Assembly: GCF_026013905.1 (NCBI RefSeq)
Contig: NZ_CP110257.1
Coordinates: 3,271,501-3,335,500 of the forward strand
Direction: 5' to 3'
Length of the DNA stretch: 64,000 nt
Source: Schlegelella aquatica
GTDB lineage: Bacteria; Pseudomonadota; Gammaproteobacteria; Burkholderiales; Burkholderiaceae_C
The notes beneath the pieces were generated by a model that was not told where the DNA came from, searched no databases, and worked only from the letters and a program-made list of their open reading frames with translations. This document shows positions 17,089 to 25,632 of this stretch, in pieces (the stretch's first letter is position 1; every line of letters begins with the position of its first letter). A program made the position numbers and the translations under genes.

Positions 17089-17883
17089 TCACCGGCCTTG
17101 GAAGGTCGGCACGCACTTGCCGAGGAAGGCCTCGATGCCCTCGCGGTGGTCGGCGCTCGCGGCATAGGCGAAGTGCTCGCGGCGCTCGCCCTCGTCGGGC
17201 AGGCGCCCTTGGGCGAGCAGGCGCAAGGTGCGCTTGTTGGCCCGTGCGGCGAGCGGCGCGAGCGCGGCGATGCGCGCCGCCGTGGCGTCGGCCTCGCGCG
17301 CCACCTCGGCGTCGGGCACCACCCGGTGTACGAGGCCGCGCGCGAGCGCCGTGGGGGCATCGAGCAGGCGCGCTTCGAGCAGCAGCTCGGCCGCGGTGGC
17401 CAGGCCCGCCACGCGGGCGACGACGGCCAGCTCGTCCGGCGCCATCGGAAAGCCCAGGCGGGCGATGGGCGCGCCGAAGCGGGCCGACGCGCCCGCGATG
17501 CGCAGGTCGCAGCAGGCCGCGATCTCCAAGCCGCCGCCGACGCAGGCGCCCTCGATCTGCGCGACGATCGGCACGTCGCACGCGAGCATCGCGTGCAGCG
17601 CCGGGGCGATCAGCCCCTCGTGGTACTCGCGCAGGGCCGCCTCGTCGAAACGGAAGGACGGGAACTCTTCGATGTCGGCTCCGGCGGCGAAGCTGCCGCC
17701 CTCCCCGCGCACCAGCACGCACCGCAGCGACGGTTCGCGCTCGGCCCAGCCCTCGAACGTCTCGCGCAGCGCGCGCCACATCGCGCGGCTGATCGCGTTG
17801 AGTTTGTCCGGTTGCGAGAGCGTGACGCACGCGACGTGCGCCAAAGCGGGATGCGGGTGGACGACGATGCCGGCAGGGCTCAT
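17089..17883 (-). CDS. Enoyl-CoA hydratase/isomerase family protein
   Basis: The 264-residue crotonase-fold protein has oxyanion-hole segments FAAGADIEEF (about 65-74) and GACVGGGLEIAACCDLRIA (about 112-130). The position of the usual second catalytic Glu reads FGAPIARLGFPMAPDE, without the canonical FGxPExxLG Glu, so the reaction may be other than simple hydration (for example isomerase or decarboxylase). It lies 48 bases upstream of the matB-like gene and 78 bases downstream of the TctC gene, all on the minus strand. Confidence 0.85.
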   Translation of the reverse strand: MSPAGIVVHPHPALAHVACVTLSQPDKLNAISRAMWRALRETFEGWAEREPSLRCVLVRGEGGSFAAGADIEEFPSFRFDEAALREYHEGLIAPALHAMLACDVPIVAQIEGACVGGGLEIAACCDLRIAGASARFGAPIARLGFPMAPDELAVVARVAGLATAAELLLEARLLDAPTALARGLVHRVVPDAEVAREADATAARIAALAPLAARANKRTLRLLAQGRLPDEGERREHFAYAASADHREGIEAFLGKCVPTFQGR

Positions 17884-17961
17884 CGGTAAGGGCTCATGCG
17901 AGGGTTCGTGTGTGGATTCGTGCGAGGGCTCGTGGGCCTGGGGCGACCGCGGGGGCGGCCT

Positions 17962-18936
17962 TCAATCGAGCTTGGCACCCGAGGTCTTGGCCACCTCGGC
18001 CCAACGCTTGGTCTCGGCCGCGACGAACCGGGCGAAGTCCTCCCCGTAGAGCTGCGGCGTCTCGGAGCCGAGCTGCGTCCAAGCGTCTTTGAGTTCGGGG
18101 GAGTTGAGCGCGGTGCGCAGCTCCGCCGTCATGCGATCGACGATCTCGCGCGGCGTGCCCTTGGGCGCCCACAGGCCATACCACGTGGACACCTGGTACG
18201 TCGGCACCCCGCCCTCGCCGGCCGTCGGCACGTTGGGAAAGCCCGGCGCGCGCTTGTCCGAAGCCACGGCGATCGCGCGGATGCGGCCGGCCTTGATGTG
18301 CTGGGCCGACGAGCCCAGGCCGTCGAACATCAGATCGACCTGACCGGCGATGAGGTCCTGCAGCGCCGGGCCCGCGCCGCGGTACGGGATGTGCGTGATG
18401 AAGGTGCGCGTCTGCATCTTGAACAGCTCGCCCGCCAAGTGGTGCGAGGTGCCGTTGCCGGCCGAGCCGTAGTTGTACTTGCCAGGATTCTTGCGCAGCA
18501 GCTGCAAGAGACCCGCCAGGTCGGTGGCCGCCACCTTCTGCGGGTTGACGACGATCACCTGCGGCACGCTGGCGACCAACCCCACCGGGATGAAGTCGGT
18601 CTCGAGGTGGTAGTCGAGCCGGGCGTACATGGCCGGTGCAATGGCGTGATGCACCGCGCCCATGAACCAGGTGTAGCCGTCCGGCGCCGAGCGCGCCGCC
18701 AGGCCTGCGCCCAGCGTGCCGCCCGCCCCGCCCTTGTTGTCGATGAGGACCTGCCGCCCGAGCTGCTTGGTGAGCTGGGCGGCCAGCGGCCGCGCGAAAG
18801 CGTCTGTGCCGCCCCCGGCGGGAAAGGGCACGATCACCGTGAGGGGTTTGGCCGGCCAGGAGGCGCCCTGCCCTTGCGCCAGGGCCACCGACGAGGGGCC
18901 GAGGGTGGTCAGGGCCGCGAAGGCGGCGAGGCGCAC
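17962..18936 (-). CDS. TctC/Bug-type periplasmic solute receptor
   Basis: The mature protein (WPAKPLTVIVPFPAGGGTDA onward) is a Bug/TctC extracytoplasmic receptor with the family blocks VIVPFPAGGGTD, DNKGGAGGTLG, YNYGSAGNGTSHHLAGEL and PYRGAGPALQDL. Such proteins capture carboxylates. Clustering with a MatB-like ligase suggests malonate or a related acid. The start is uncertain. The only ATG with a good position (18985) is out of frame because of a run of 10 C in the signal-peptide region (plus-strand G run 18948-18957). Nine C would give an in-frame signal peptide ending VALAQ. The coordinates use the in-frame GTG at 18936. The TctAB membrane partners are not nearby. Confidence 0.8.
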   Translation of the reverse strand: MRLAAFAALTTLGPSSVALAQGQGASWPAKPLTVIVPFPAGGGTDAFARPLAAQLTKQLGRQVLIDNKGGAGGTLGAGLAARSAPDGYTWFMGAVHHAIAPAMYARLDYHLETDFIPVGLVASVPQVIVVNPQKVAATDLAGLLQLLRKNPGKYNYGSAGNGTSHHLAGELFKMQTRTFITHIPYRGAGPALQDLIAGQVDLMFDGLGSSAQHIKAGRIRAIAVASDKRAPGFPNVPTAGEGGVPTYQVSTWYGLWAPKGTPREIVDRMTAELRTALNSPELKDAWTQLGSETPQLYGEDFARFVAAETKRWAEVAKTSGAKLD

Positions 18937-19155
18937 CAGGCAGGCGCGGGGGGGGGGCGGCGGGCAGGCGTGGGCAGCGGGGCATGGCGGCTCCTCGTTC
19001 GGGGCGCAGGGGCGACGGGGCAGGCTACCACCCGCCCAGGGGGAGCCGGCTCCGGGGAATCCCATGTGCCCGCGGACCGCGGGCGCCGGAACGGCAGTTG
19101 CTGCGCCTGCGCTGTGACCCGCTGCGTTTCGCGGGGACGTCGAAAGGAGACTGCA

Positions 19156-19656
19156 ATGACTGCCGTATCGGAAGTGATGACCCGTGGCGTGCGCACGATG
19201 ACGCCGAACGACACCGTGATGATGGCCGCGCAGGCGATGGACGAGCTCAACGTCGGTGCGATCCCGGTGTGCCAGGGCGACCAGATCGTGGGCATCGTCA
19301 CCGACCGCGACATCGTGGTGCGGGGCGTGGCGCAGGGCTGCGCGCCCGACTCGACCAAGCTCGAAGACGTGATGAGCACCGACGTGCGCTGCTGCCGCGA
19401 GAACCAGTCGCTCGAGGAAGTGCTCGAAGAGATGCGCGGGGTCCAGGTGCGGCGCATGCCCGTCGTGGACGACGAGGGCCACGTCGTGGGCATCCTGTCG
19501 CTGGGCGACGTGGCGGTCAAGGCCGGCGAGGAGTGCGCAGGCGAGGCGCTGGCCGACATCTCCGAGCCCGCCGAGCCCGATCGCTCCAACATGAGCCAGG
19601 CCAGCGGCCCCGCAGGCGGCGGCTCGGCCTCGGGACAGGCCAGCCGCATGCACTGA
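19156..19656 (+). CDS. Tandem CBS-domain protein
   Basis: This is a 166-residue stand-alone CBS pair. CBS1 covers about 7-60 (VMTRGVRTMTPNDTV, then VGIVTDRDIVVR) and CBS2 about 72-125 (VMSTDVRCCRENQSLEEVL, then VVGILSLGDVAVK). A Ser/Gly-rich tail follows. CBS pairs bind adenine nucleotides and report energy state. Family members are common next to stress genes. AGGAGA lies 5 bases before the ATG. It is divergent from the TctC gene and probably heads a small stress-gene set with the two hypothetical genes downstream. Confidence 0.88.
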   Translation: MTAVSEVMTRGVRTMTPNDTVMMAAQAMDELNVGAIPVCQGDQIVGIVTDRDIVVRGVAQGCAPDSTKLEDVMSTDVRCCRENQSLEEVLEEMRGVQVRRMPVVDDEGHVVGILSLGDVAVKAGEECAGEALADISEPAEPDRSNMSQASGPAGGGSASGQASRMH

Positions 19657-19926
19657 CGCTGACGGGCCGCCTCACTTGCCGAAAGGGCCGCGAGCGGGTC
19701 GTCATCGACCCCGCCAGCGGCTCGCACTGCACCCATCGGCTGGCCCCGAGCGCGTCGGGCCGGTCCGCCTCCACCGTCGCGGCGTCGAAGCCGCGCTCCA
19801 CGAGGAGGCGCCGGGTGATCTCCGCGCAGCGCGATGCCCGGTGCCCCGCACCGGCTTGCAGTGGCGCGAAGGACGTGGAACGCTGCTTGCCGGGCTGGAT
19901 CGAGACGAGACAGGCCGGGAGACGCA

Positions 19927-20256
19927 ATGCAGACGGTGCTCAGGACGTTCGAGGCCTACGCCCACGCGCAGCAGGCGCGCGAGGCGCTGTTGGGGGCCGG
20001 CTTCGCACCGGAGGCGGTGCGTCTGGAGTCGATCGACGACGAGGCCGGCCCGGTGGAAGGCAACTTCGTGATCGGCAACGGCCGCGGCGTGACCGACGAG
20101 AGTCCCGCCCAGCCGGACTACTGCAGCAACTTCGAGCGCACGGTCGAGCGAGGCGTGCACCTGCTCGTCATCGCCGTACAAGACGACGCCCAGCGCCGCC
20201 GGGTGGATGAACTCGTCAGCCCCCTGGGCGGCGTGGACCCCCAGGCGGCCGGCTGA
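19927..20256 (+). CDS. Hypothetical protein
   Basis: The 109-residue protein begins MQTVLRTFEAYAHAQQAREA, and a central GNFVIGNGRG segment follows. The N-terminal pattern (a short strand, then a helix reading AREALLGAGF) resembles the small 'general stress protein 17M-like' alpha/beta proteins, but the match is weak. ATG 19927 is chosen because GGGAGA lies 5 bases upstream. The longer upstream reading has no coding character. Its surroundings (CBS protein, trehalose genes, MscS) suggest a stress role. Confidence 0.55.
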   Translation: MQTVLRTFEAYAHAQQAREALLGAGFAPEAVRLESIDDEAGPVEGNFVIGNGRGVTDESPAQPDYCSNFERTVERGVHLLVIAVQDDAQRRRVDELVSPLGGVDPQAAG

Positions 20257-20308
20257 AGGGCGCCCCTACTCCGCGCCCCTACTCCACCCCTCAGTCAAGG
20301 ACCGACCC

Positions 20309-20569
20309 ATGCACGAACGCGAACCGAAGCCCAAGAGCGAACCCGACATCCGCGAGATCTACGCGCAGCTCAAGCGCGGCGTGGGCCATGAGCACGTGAC
20401 CGACGCGAACGCCGGTGAACTGATCGCCATGGCCCGGGAGTACGGCGACACCGACATCGAGACGCTGCTGCGCGAATGGCTGGCGCCGTGCAGCCCGCAT
20501 TCCGGCAAGATGCCCAGCACCATCGCCCCGACGCCGGGCTTCAACCGCGAGCAGGTGAAGCACCGCTGA
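20309..20569 (+). CDS. Small hypothetical protein
   Basis: This predicts 86 charged residues (MHEREPKPKSEPDIREIYAQ at the start), mostly helical, with no membrane segment. It lies 52 bases after the preceding hypothetical gene on the same strand. It is not recognised. The upstream segment contains a near-duplicate of 'cgcccctactcc' at 20260-20285. Confidence 0.5.
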   Translation: MHEREPKPKSEPDIREIYAQLKRGVGHEHVTDANAGELIAMAREYGDTDIETLLREWLAPCSPHSGKMPSTIAPTPGFNREQVKHR

Positions 20570-20700
20570 GCCCGCAACGAGAGGGCCCCTGCCGCCCGCG
20601 GCGGCTCCGCCCGCAGTCCCTCAGCCGAGGGTTCGCGCCAGGCCGCCTTGCCCGGCCCCGGCTTCTGCCTGCCTGCGGGCGCGCCGGCTCGACCGCTCGA

Positions 20701-20895
20701 TCAGGTGCGCTTCATCGGGCAGGTATTGAGGCCCAGCATCGAGTAGAGGGGGCAAGTGCCGACCGCCCCGGTGACGAGCGGCACCAGGCCGATGTAGCCC
20801 CAGGCACCGATGGCACCGAAGACGGCGGCCAGCACCAGCGCCAGGCCCACCACGATACGCAGCACGCGGTCGACACCGCCGACATTGGTTTTCAT
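20701..20895 (-). CDS. DUF2892 (YgaP-like) small membrane protein
   Basis: This is a 64-residue protein with two membrane helices (LRIVVGLALVLAAVFGAIG and GYIGLVPLVTGAVG) and the typical C-terminal CPLYSMLGLNTCP. That is the DUF2892 layout, as in the protein at 9679. A GAGG-type ribosome-binding site lies upstream. It is encoded opposite to its neighbours. The function is not known. Confidence 0.85.
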   Translation of the reverse strand: MKTNVGGVDRVLRIVVGLALVLAAVFGAIGAWGYIGLVPLVTGAVGTCPLYSMLGLNTCPMKRT

Positions 20896-21109
20896 CTGCT
20901 TCGCTCCTCAACAGGACGTTGGCCGTCACCGGCGCGGTTCTTTGCAGGCGCGGCGGCCCAGACAAGGGCGTGGCGCAGCACCGGGCGTCGGGGGAAGTGT
21001 CGCAGACCTGGGCCGCGTTGTCTTGACGAACGTCACGTGCATCACGCGCCCAGGCGCGTCGGGCTCTGTCTGACTGACGAGGCATGGCACTTGCTCTACG
21101 GTCGGGGCC

Positions 21110-21982
21110 ATGTCGCCTGCACCTCTGTCTGTTTCCGAGCTGCCTTTGCTGACGCCCGACGCGGCGCTCTTCCTCGATTTCGACGGCACCCTCGCCGATC
21201 TGGCCCCGCGGCCCGACGCGGTGCGGGTACCGCCTTCGCTGATCCACACGCTGCAGCGCTTGCAGCAAGCGCTGCACGGCGCGGTGGCCGTCGTCTCGGG
21301 CCGACCGCTGGAGCAGCTCGACGAGCTGCTGCGCCCGCTGCGCCTGCCCTCGGCCGGAGTGCACGGCGTGGAGCGCCGCAGCGCCGACGGCTACGTGCAG
21401 CGCCTGGCGGCCCCCGCGCTGGACCGCGTGATCGAGGCGGCGCAGGCGCTTTGTGCCCGTCTGCCGGGGCTGCTGGTGGAGCGCAAGCACGGGGCCGTGG
21501 CCCTGCACTACCGGCAGGCGCCCGAGTTGAGGCCGTACTGCGAGGCGGCCTTGCGCGCGGCGCTGGAAGACGCGCCCGGGCTGACCTTGCTGCACGGCAA
21601 GATGGTGTATGAGGTCAAGCCCGCCGTGGCCAACAAGGGGCACGCGATCCAGGCCTTCCTGCGCGAGCCTCCGTTCCGGGGCCGCCGCGCGCTGTTCGCA
21701 GGCGACGACGTCACCGATGAAGACGGCTTCGCCGCGGTGCAGTCCGAAGGCGGCACCGCGATCAAGGTGGGGGACGGCCCGAGTTGCGCGCGCTGGCGTC
21801 TCGGCGATCCGCAGGCACTGCGCGAATGGCTCGCGCAGTGCGCGCACGCGTTGGACGCGGCCCCCGTGAACGGGAACCGGCCGGCCGCGGCGCCGGGCGA
21901 GGCTGCGGCGGGCACGTCCCGAGAAGCGGGCCCCGAGGCCGCGAGGGCGGTGCGGGCGGCCGCCCTGCCCGGAGGGGCATGA
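21110..21982 (+). CDS. otsB: Trehalose-6-phosphate phosphatase
   Basis: This is a HAD-superfamily phosphatase that converts trehalose-6-phosphate to trehalose. It has motif I LFLDFDGTLAD (nucleophile Asp in DFDGT, residues 23-27), motif II VVSGRP, and motif IV GDDVTDEDGF with KVGDG. The last roughly 35 residues are Ala/Gly-rich and beyond the usual family end. It lies 119 bases upstream of otsA, giving the two-step trehalose pathway used as an osmolyte or desiccation protectant. Confidence 0.93.
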   Translation: MSPAPLSVSELPLLTPDAALFLDFDGTLADLAPRPDAVRVPPSLIHTLQRLQQALHGAVAVVSGRPLEQLDELLRPLRLPSAGVHGVERRSADGYVQRLAAPALDRVIEAAQALCARLPGLLVERKHGAVALHYRQAPELRPYCEAALRAALEDAPGLTLLHGKMVYEVKPAVANKGHAIQAFLREPPFRGRRALFAGDDVTDEDGFAAVQSEGGTAIKVGDGPSCARWRLGDPQALREWLAQCAHALDAAPVNGNRPAAAPGEAAAGTSREAGPEAARAVRAAALPGGA

Positions 21983-22101
21983 AACGGCTCCAGAGCCCTC
22001 TCGCGCCCCCGCCTCGGCGGCGCGGCGGCGCCTCTGCCCCGGGGCGCGCCCGGCCCACTGGGTCGGTAGGCCCCACGTAGGCCCTATCAAGGAGGATGCA
22101 G

Positions 22102-23511
22102 ATGGCACGAGTGGTCGCCGTATCGAACCGCGTGGCCGACCCGCGCAAAGCCGCCGCCGGCGGACTCGCCGTGGCGCTGGGCGAAACGCTCAACGCCACC
22201 GGGGGGCTGTGGATGGGCTGGAGCGGCAAGATCGTCGAGGGCGCCGAGGGCGGACGTCCCGGCGAAGGCGAGCTGAAGGTCCAGCAGGCGGGCAACGTCA
22301 CCCTGGCGACGCTGGACCTCAGCCGCGAGGATCACGACACCTACTACCTCGGCTACGCCAATCGCGTGCTGTGGCCGGTGTTCCACTACCGGCTCGATCT
22401 GGCCGACTTCAACACCGCGTACCTCGCCGGCTACCGGCGCGTGAACCAGCTCTTTGCGCGCCAGCTGCTGCCGCTGCTCAAGCCCGACGACTTGGTGTGG
22501 GTCCACGACTACCACCTGATTCCGCTTGCGGCCGAGTTGCGCAAGCTGGGTTGCAACAACCGCATCGGCTTCTTCCTGCACATCCCGCTGCCGCCGCCGC
22601 TGATCCTGGCCGCACTGCCAGGGCATGAGTGGCTCGTCGGCGCGCTCTTCGCCTACGACGTCGTGGGCTTCCAGAGCGAGGCCGACGCGCAGCACTTCAG
22701 CCGCTACGTGCAAAGCGAGGCCCACGCCGAGGTGGTGGGCCCCGACCTCTACCGCGCCTTCGGGCGCACGGTGCTGGCCCGCTCCTTTCCCATCGGCATC
22801 GACGTGGACGAGTTCGCCGCGCTCACGCACGGCAAGGAGGCTCGCGAGACGTACGAGACGATGCGCGAGCAGTACTCCAAGCGCCAGCTGCTGGTGGGCA
22901 TCGACCGGCTCGACTACTCCAAGGGCCTGCCCCACCGCATACGCGCCTTCCAGGAGTTGCTCGCCTCCTACCCCGAGAGCCGCCGCAGCGCCACGCTCAT
23001 CCAGATCGCCTCGCCCACGCGCGAGGACGTGGACGCCTACATGGACATCCGACGCGAGCTGGAGCATCTGTGCGGGCAGATCAACGGCGACTACGGCGAG
23101 CTCGACTGGATGCCGGTGCGCTACATCCACCGCACGCTCGCGCGCAAGCGTCTGCCGGGGCTGTGCCGGGCCGCGCGCGTGGCGCTCGTCACGCCGCTGC
23201 GCGACGGCATGAACCTCGTCGCCAAGGAGTACATCGCCGCGCAGGACCCGGGCGACCCGGGAGTACTCGTGCTCTCGCGCTTCGCGGGCGCGGCCGAGCA
23301 GTTGCGCGAGGCGCTGCTGGTCAATCCCTACGACACCCAGGGCACTGCGCGGGCCATCCATCAGGCACTCAACATGCCCTTGGAGGAGCGACAGGCACGG
23401 CACCAGGCGCTGCTGCACCGTATCCGCACGCACGACGTGCACTGGTGGCGCCGCAGCTTCCTGGAAGCGCTCGAACACGTGGATGCGGCCGCACGTCAAC
23501 GGGCCGCCTGA
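22102..23511 (+). CDS. otsA: Trehalose-6-phosphate synthase
   Basis: This is a retaining GT20 glycosyltransferase that joins UDP-glucose and glucose-6-phosphate. Signatures are [22 protein letters not shown] (glucose-6-P loop), [35 protein letters not shown] and [18 protein letters not shown]. The ATG at 22102 is preferred to one 6 bases upstream because AGGAGG (22090-22095) then has proper spacing. It forms a stress operon with otsB and probably the MscS gene 34 bases downstream. Confidence 0.95.
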   Translation: MARVVAVSNRVADPRKAAAGGLAVALGETLNATGGLWMGWSGKIVEGAEGGRPGEGELKVQQAGNVTLATLDLSREDHDTYYLGYANRVLWPVFHYRLDLADFNTAYLAGYRRVNQLFARQLLPLLKPDDLVWVHDYHLIPLAAELRKLGCNNRIGFFLHIPLPPPLILAALPGHEWLVGALFAYDVVGFQSEADAQHFSRYVQSEAHAEVVGPDLYRAFGRTVLARSFPIGIDVDEFAALTHGKEARETYETMREQYSKRQLLVGIDRLDYSKGLPHRIRAFQELLASYPESRRSATLIQIASPTREDVDAYMDIRRELEHLCGQINGDYGELDWMPVRYIHRTLARKRLPGLCRAARVALVTPLRDGMNLVAKEYIAAQDPGDPGVLVLSRFAGAAEQLREALLVNPYDTQGTARAIHQALNMPLEERQARHQALLHRIRTHDVHWWRRSFLEALEHVDAAARQRAA

Positions 23512-23545
23512 CTCGCAACGACCCGCTCGAAGGCGGGCCTTCTGC

Positions 23546-24484
23546 ATGGATTCGACGACGACCTTCGAGGCGTGGTGGGCCGGCCTGGGTGTGGCGGCCA
23601 CCACCGGACTGCGCATCCTCGCCATCGCGGTGGCGGCCTGGCTGCTCATCGTGGTGCTGCAACGCCTGATCCGCGGCTTCCGCCTGCGCTTGTCGGCGCA
23701 CATGCACGACCGCGAACAGATCAAACGCGCCGAAACGCTGGGCCGCGTCTTCCGCTACCTGGTGGCAGTGGTGGTGTCGGCCATCGCCATCATGCTCATC
23801 CTGGCCGAGCTGGGCGTCTCGGTCGCGCCCATCCTCGGCGCGGCCGGGGTGGTCGGCCTGGCCGTCGGCTTCGGCGCGCAATCGCTCGTCAAGGACTACT
23901 TCACCGGCTTTTTCATCCTGCTCGAAAACCAGATCCGCCAGGGCGACGTGGTGCAACTCGGCGACCACGGCGGGTTGGTCGAAGAGGTCACCCTGCGCTA
24001 CGTGCAGCTGCGCGACTACGACGGCAACGTGCACTTCGTGCCCAACAGCGAGATCAGAACGGTGATCAACATGAGCCGCGGCTACGCCCAGGCGGTGGTG
24101 GATGCCTCGGTGGCCTACCGCGAGGACGTGGACGAAGTCATCGAGGTGATGAAGGCGGTGGGCGCCGAGTTGCGCAACGACCCGGGCTTTTCCAGCCGCA
24201 TCCTCGCAGACCTCGAAATGGCGGGTGTCGAGCGCTGGGACGACTCGGCCGTCGTCATCCGCTGCCGCTTCAAGACCGCGCCCCTGGAGCAATGGAACGT
24301 CAAGCGCGAGTTCCTGCGGCGGCTCAAGAAGGCCTTCGACGCACGGGGCATCGAGATCCCCTATCCGCACCTGACGGTGTACGCCGGACAGGACAAGGAC
24401 GGACGCGCACCCGCATTCGCCGTGCGCAGCTTGAACGCTGCCGCCCCGGCCGAAGCCGGCATCGCGCCTTCGGTGCGGCACTAG
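23546..24484 (+). CDS. MscS-type mechanosensitive channel
   Basis: The 312-residue protein has TM1 (about 18-38), TM2 (about 65-90) and the pore helix region APILGAAGVVGLAVGFGAQSLVKDYFTGFF (in pieces about 95-125). Then come the beta domain (QIRQGDVVQLGDHGGLVEEV) and the C-terminal alpha/beta domain ending IPYPHLTVY. Small MscS channels release solutes on hypo-osmotic shock, a fitting partner for trehalose accumulation. It starts 34 bases after otsA. ATG 23546 is chosen because the upstream reading is the otsA tail in another frame. Confidence 0.92.
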   Translation: MDSTTTFEAWWAGLGVAATTGLRILAIAVAAWLLIVVLQRLIRGFRLRLSAHMHDREQIKRAETLGRVFRYLVAVVVSAIAIMLILAELGVSVAPILGAAGVVGLAVGFGAQSLVKDYFTGFFILLENQIRQGDVVQLGDHGGLVEEVTLRYVQLRDYDGNVHFVPNSEIRTVINMSRGYAQAVVDASVAYREDVDEVIEVMKAVGAELRNDPGFSSRILADLEMAGVERWDDSAVVIRCRFKTAPLEQWNVKREFLRRLKKAFDARGIEIPYPHLTVYAGQDKDGRAPAFAVRSLNAAAPAEAGIAPSVRH

Positions 24485-24590
24485 CGCGAGGGGCCGCCGG
24501 ACGAAGGCCCTACGGGGCAGCGGGCCCCAGACGTCCTCGCCTGCCGCGGGACGCGCCGCTCGTGCGGGCAAGGGCCGAGTGCCCGGCCCG

Positions 24591-24863
24591 TCACTGCGGT
24601 CGCAGCACCGCGGGCATCGTCTCCTGCTCGAGCCGCCCCAGCCATCGCATGGCCTGTTCGCGGCTGGCGCCGCACATGTCCTCGTGAGGGAGCAGCGAGG
24701 TGCACACGGCGGGTCGCTCCGGCCGACCGAACAGCCGGCATCGCAGCGCCTCGTCGAGCTGCACGCAGGGCACGCCCGCAGGCTTGCCCCGCGGCATGCC
24801 GGGGATGGGGCTGCTGATCGACGGCGCGATGCAGCAGGCGGCACATCGCGGGCGGCAATCCAT
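24591..24863 (-). CDS. YkgJ-family cysteine-cluster protein
   Basis: This is a 90-residue protein with [14 protein letters not shown] at the N-terminus and further conserved Cys in [25 protein letters not shown] and EDMCG. The arrangement matches the YkgJ/UPF0153 zinc- or iron-binding cluster family, of unknown function. It lies 15 bases after the hypothetical gene at 24879 on the same strand, so the two are probably co-transcribed. Confidence 0.85.
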   Translation of the reverse strand: MDCRPRCAACCIAPSISSPIPGMPRGKPAGVPCVQLDEALRCRLFGRPERPAVCTSLLPHEDMCGASREQAMRWLGRLEQETMPAVLRPQ

Positions 24864-24878
24864 CCAGCAAGCCCCCCT

Positions 24879-25226
24879 TCACCAGGCGCAGCTGCCCGCG
24901 GCGAAGCGCGGATGGCCGTCGACACTGACGAGCGGCGCACGCGCGGCAAGCGAGAACGCCTCCTCGCCCGGCCCCTGAGCTCGCAACGCCGCCTCGTGGC
25001 GCAGCGCCTCCAGCCGCGCCTCCAGCGCATGCACCCACGCGGACGAGCGCCCGGGAAACAGCCCCGAGAGCATCAGGATGCGCTGCTCCCACCGCAGCGG
25101 CAGCGCCTGCGGCCGGTGCAACACCCCCCAGGCGCGCCGCAGGTCGCACGGCTCCACGTGCAAAGACGAGGCCTCCGGCGAGCGGTGAAGCAAGGCGCGA
25201 TCGAGAGCAGCAGCGGGAACGACCAT
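24879..25226 (-). CDS. Hypothetical protein upstream of the YkgJ-like gene
   Basis: The 115-residue reading frame (MVVPAAALDRALLHRSPEAS at the start) has no recognised family. Its close spacing to the cysteine-cluster gene and the lack of a better frame support it as real. It has charged helical stretches and no signal or membrane segment. In a GC-rich genome a spurious ORF of this length is possible. Confidence 0.45.
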   Translation of the reverse strand: MVVPAAALDRALLHRSPEASSLHVEPCDLRRAWGVLHRPQALPLRWEQRILMLSGLFPGRSSAWVHALEARLEALRHEAALRAQGPGEEAFSLAARAPLVSVDGHPRFAAGSCAW

Positions 25227-25632
25227 CGAGACAGATCAGAACTCGTCGAATCGAAGATCCGCCCCCAAGACGGGCGGATCTCCCGGGCGCGGGCGACGAC
25301 GCGGGGGAGGAGGGCCTCCGCACACGGCGGCGCTTCACAGAACTGACCATTGTTCTGGCAGCCCCGCGCGGCGACAAGCGCGTCGGGCGGGAAATCGCAG
25401 CCGTCTGGCTGGATTCCCCCTTCAGGGGGAGCTGCATGCAATCCTCCCGCCGGTCTTGGGCCGCGGAGGGGGCACCGAGGGGCGATCTGCTTCCACGCCG
25501 TGAAAAGCCTTGAGGATCACAGGCGCCAAACGCCCCTCATACAATTGAACGTTTGGCTGCGCGCGGCCGCGTGCCCCATGCCGGCGCGATCGAATCGCGC
25601 TCGTTCTCTTCCTCGTCGTCGCGAGGTGCCCC
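25227..25632. other. Divergent intergenic region before mnmG
   Basis: There is no gene in these 406 bp. A 9-bp inverted repeat GATCCGCCC / GGGCGGATC (25256-25264, 25272-25280) without a T run and a short palindrome CAGAAC...GTTCTG (near 25340) could be regulatory. The mnmG promoter presumably lies in the AT-richer stretch near 25535-25560. No DnaA boxes were recognised by eye. Confidence 0.5.

Noticed and set aside
21084..21098. Sigma-54 promoter before otsB (TGGCACTTGC)
   Set aside because: The two elements are fused without the required spacing (GG to GC is not ten bases).
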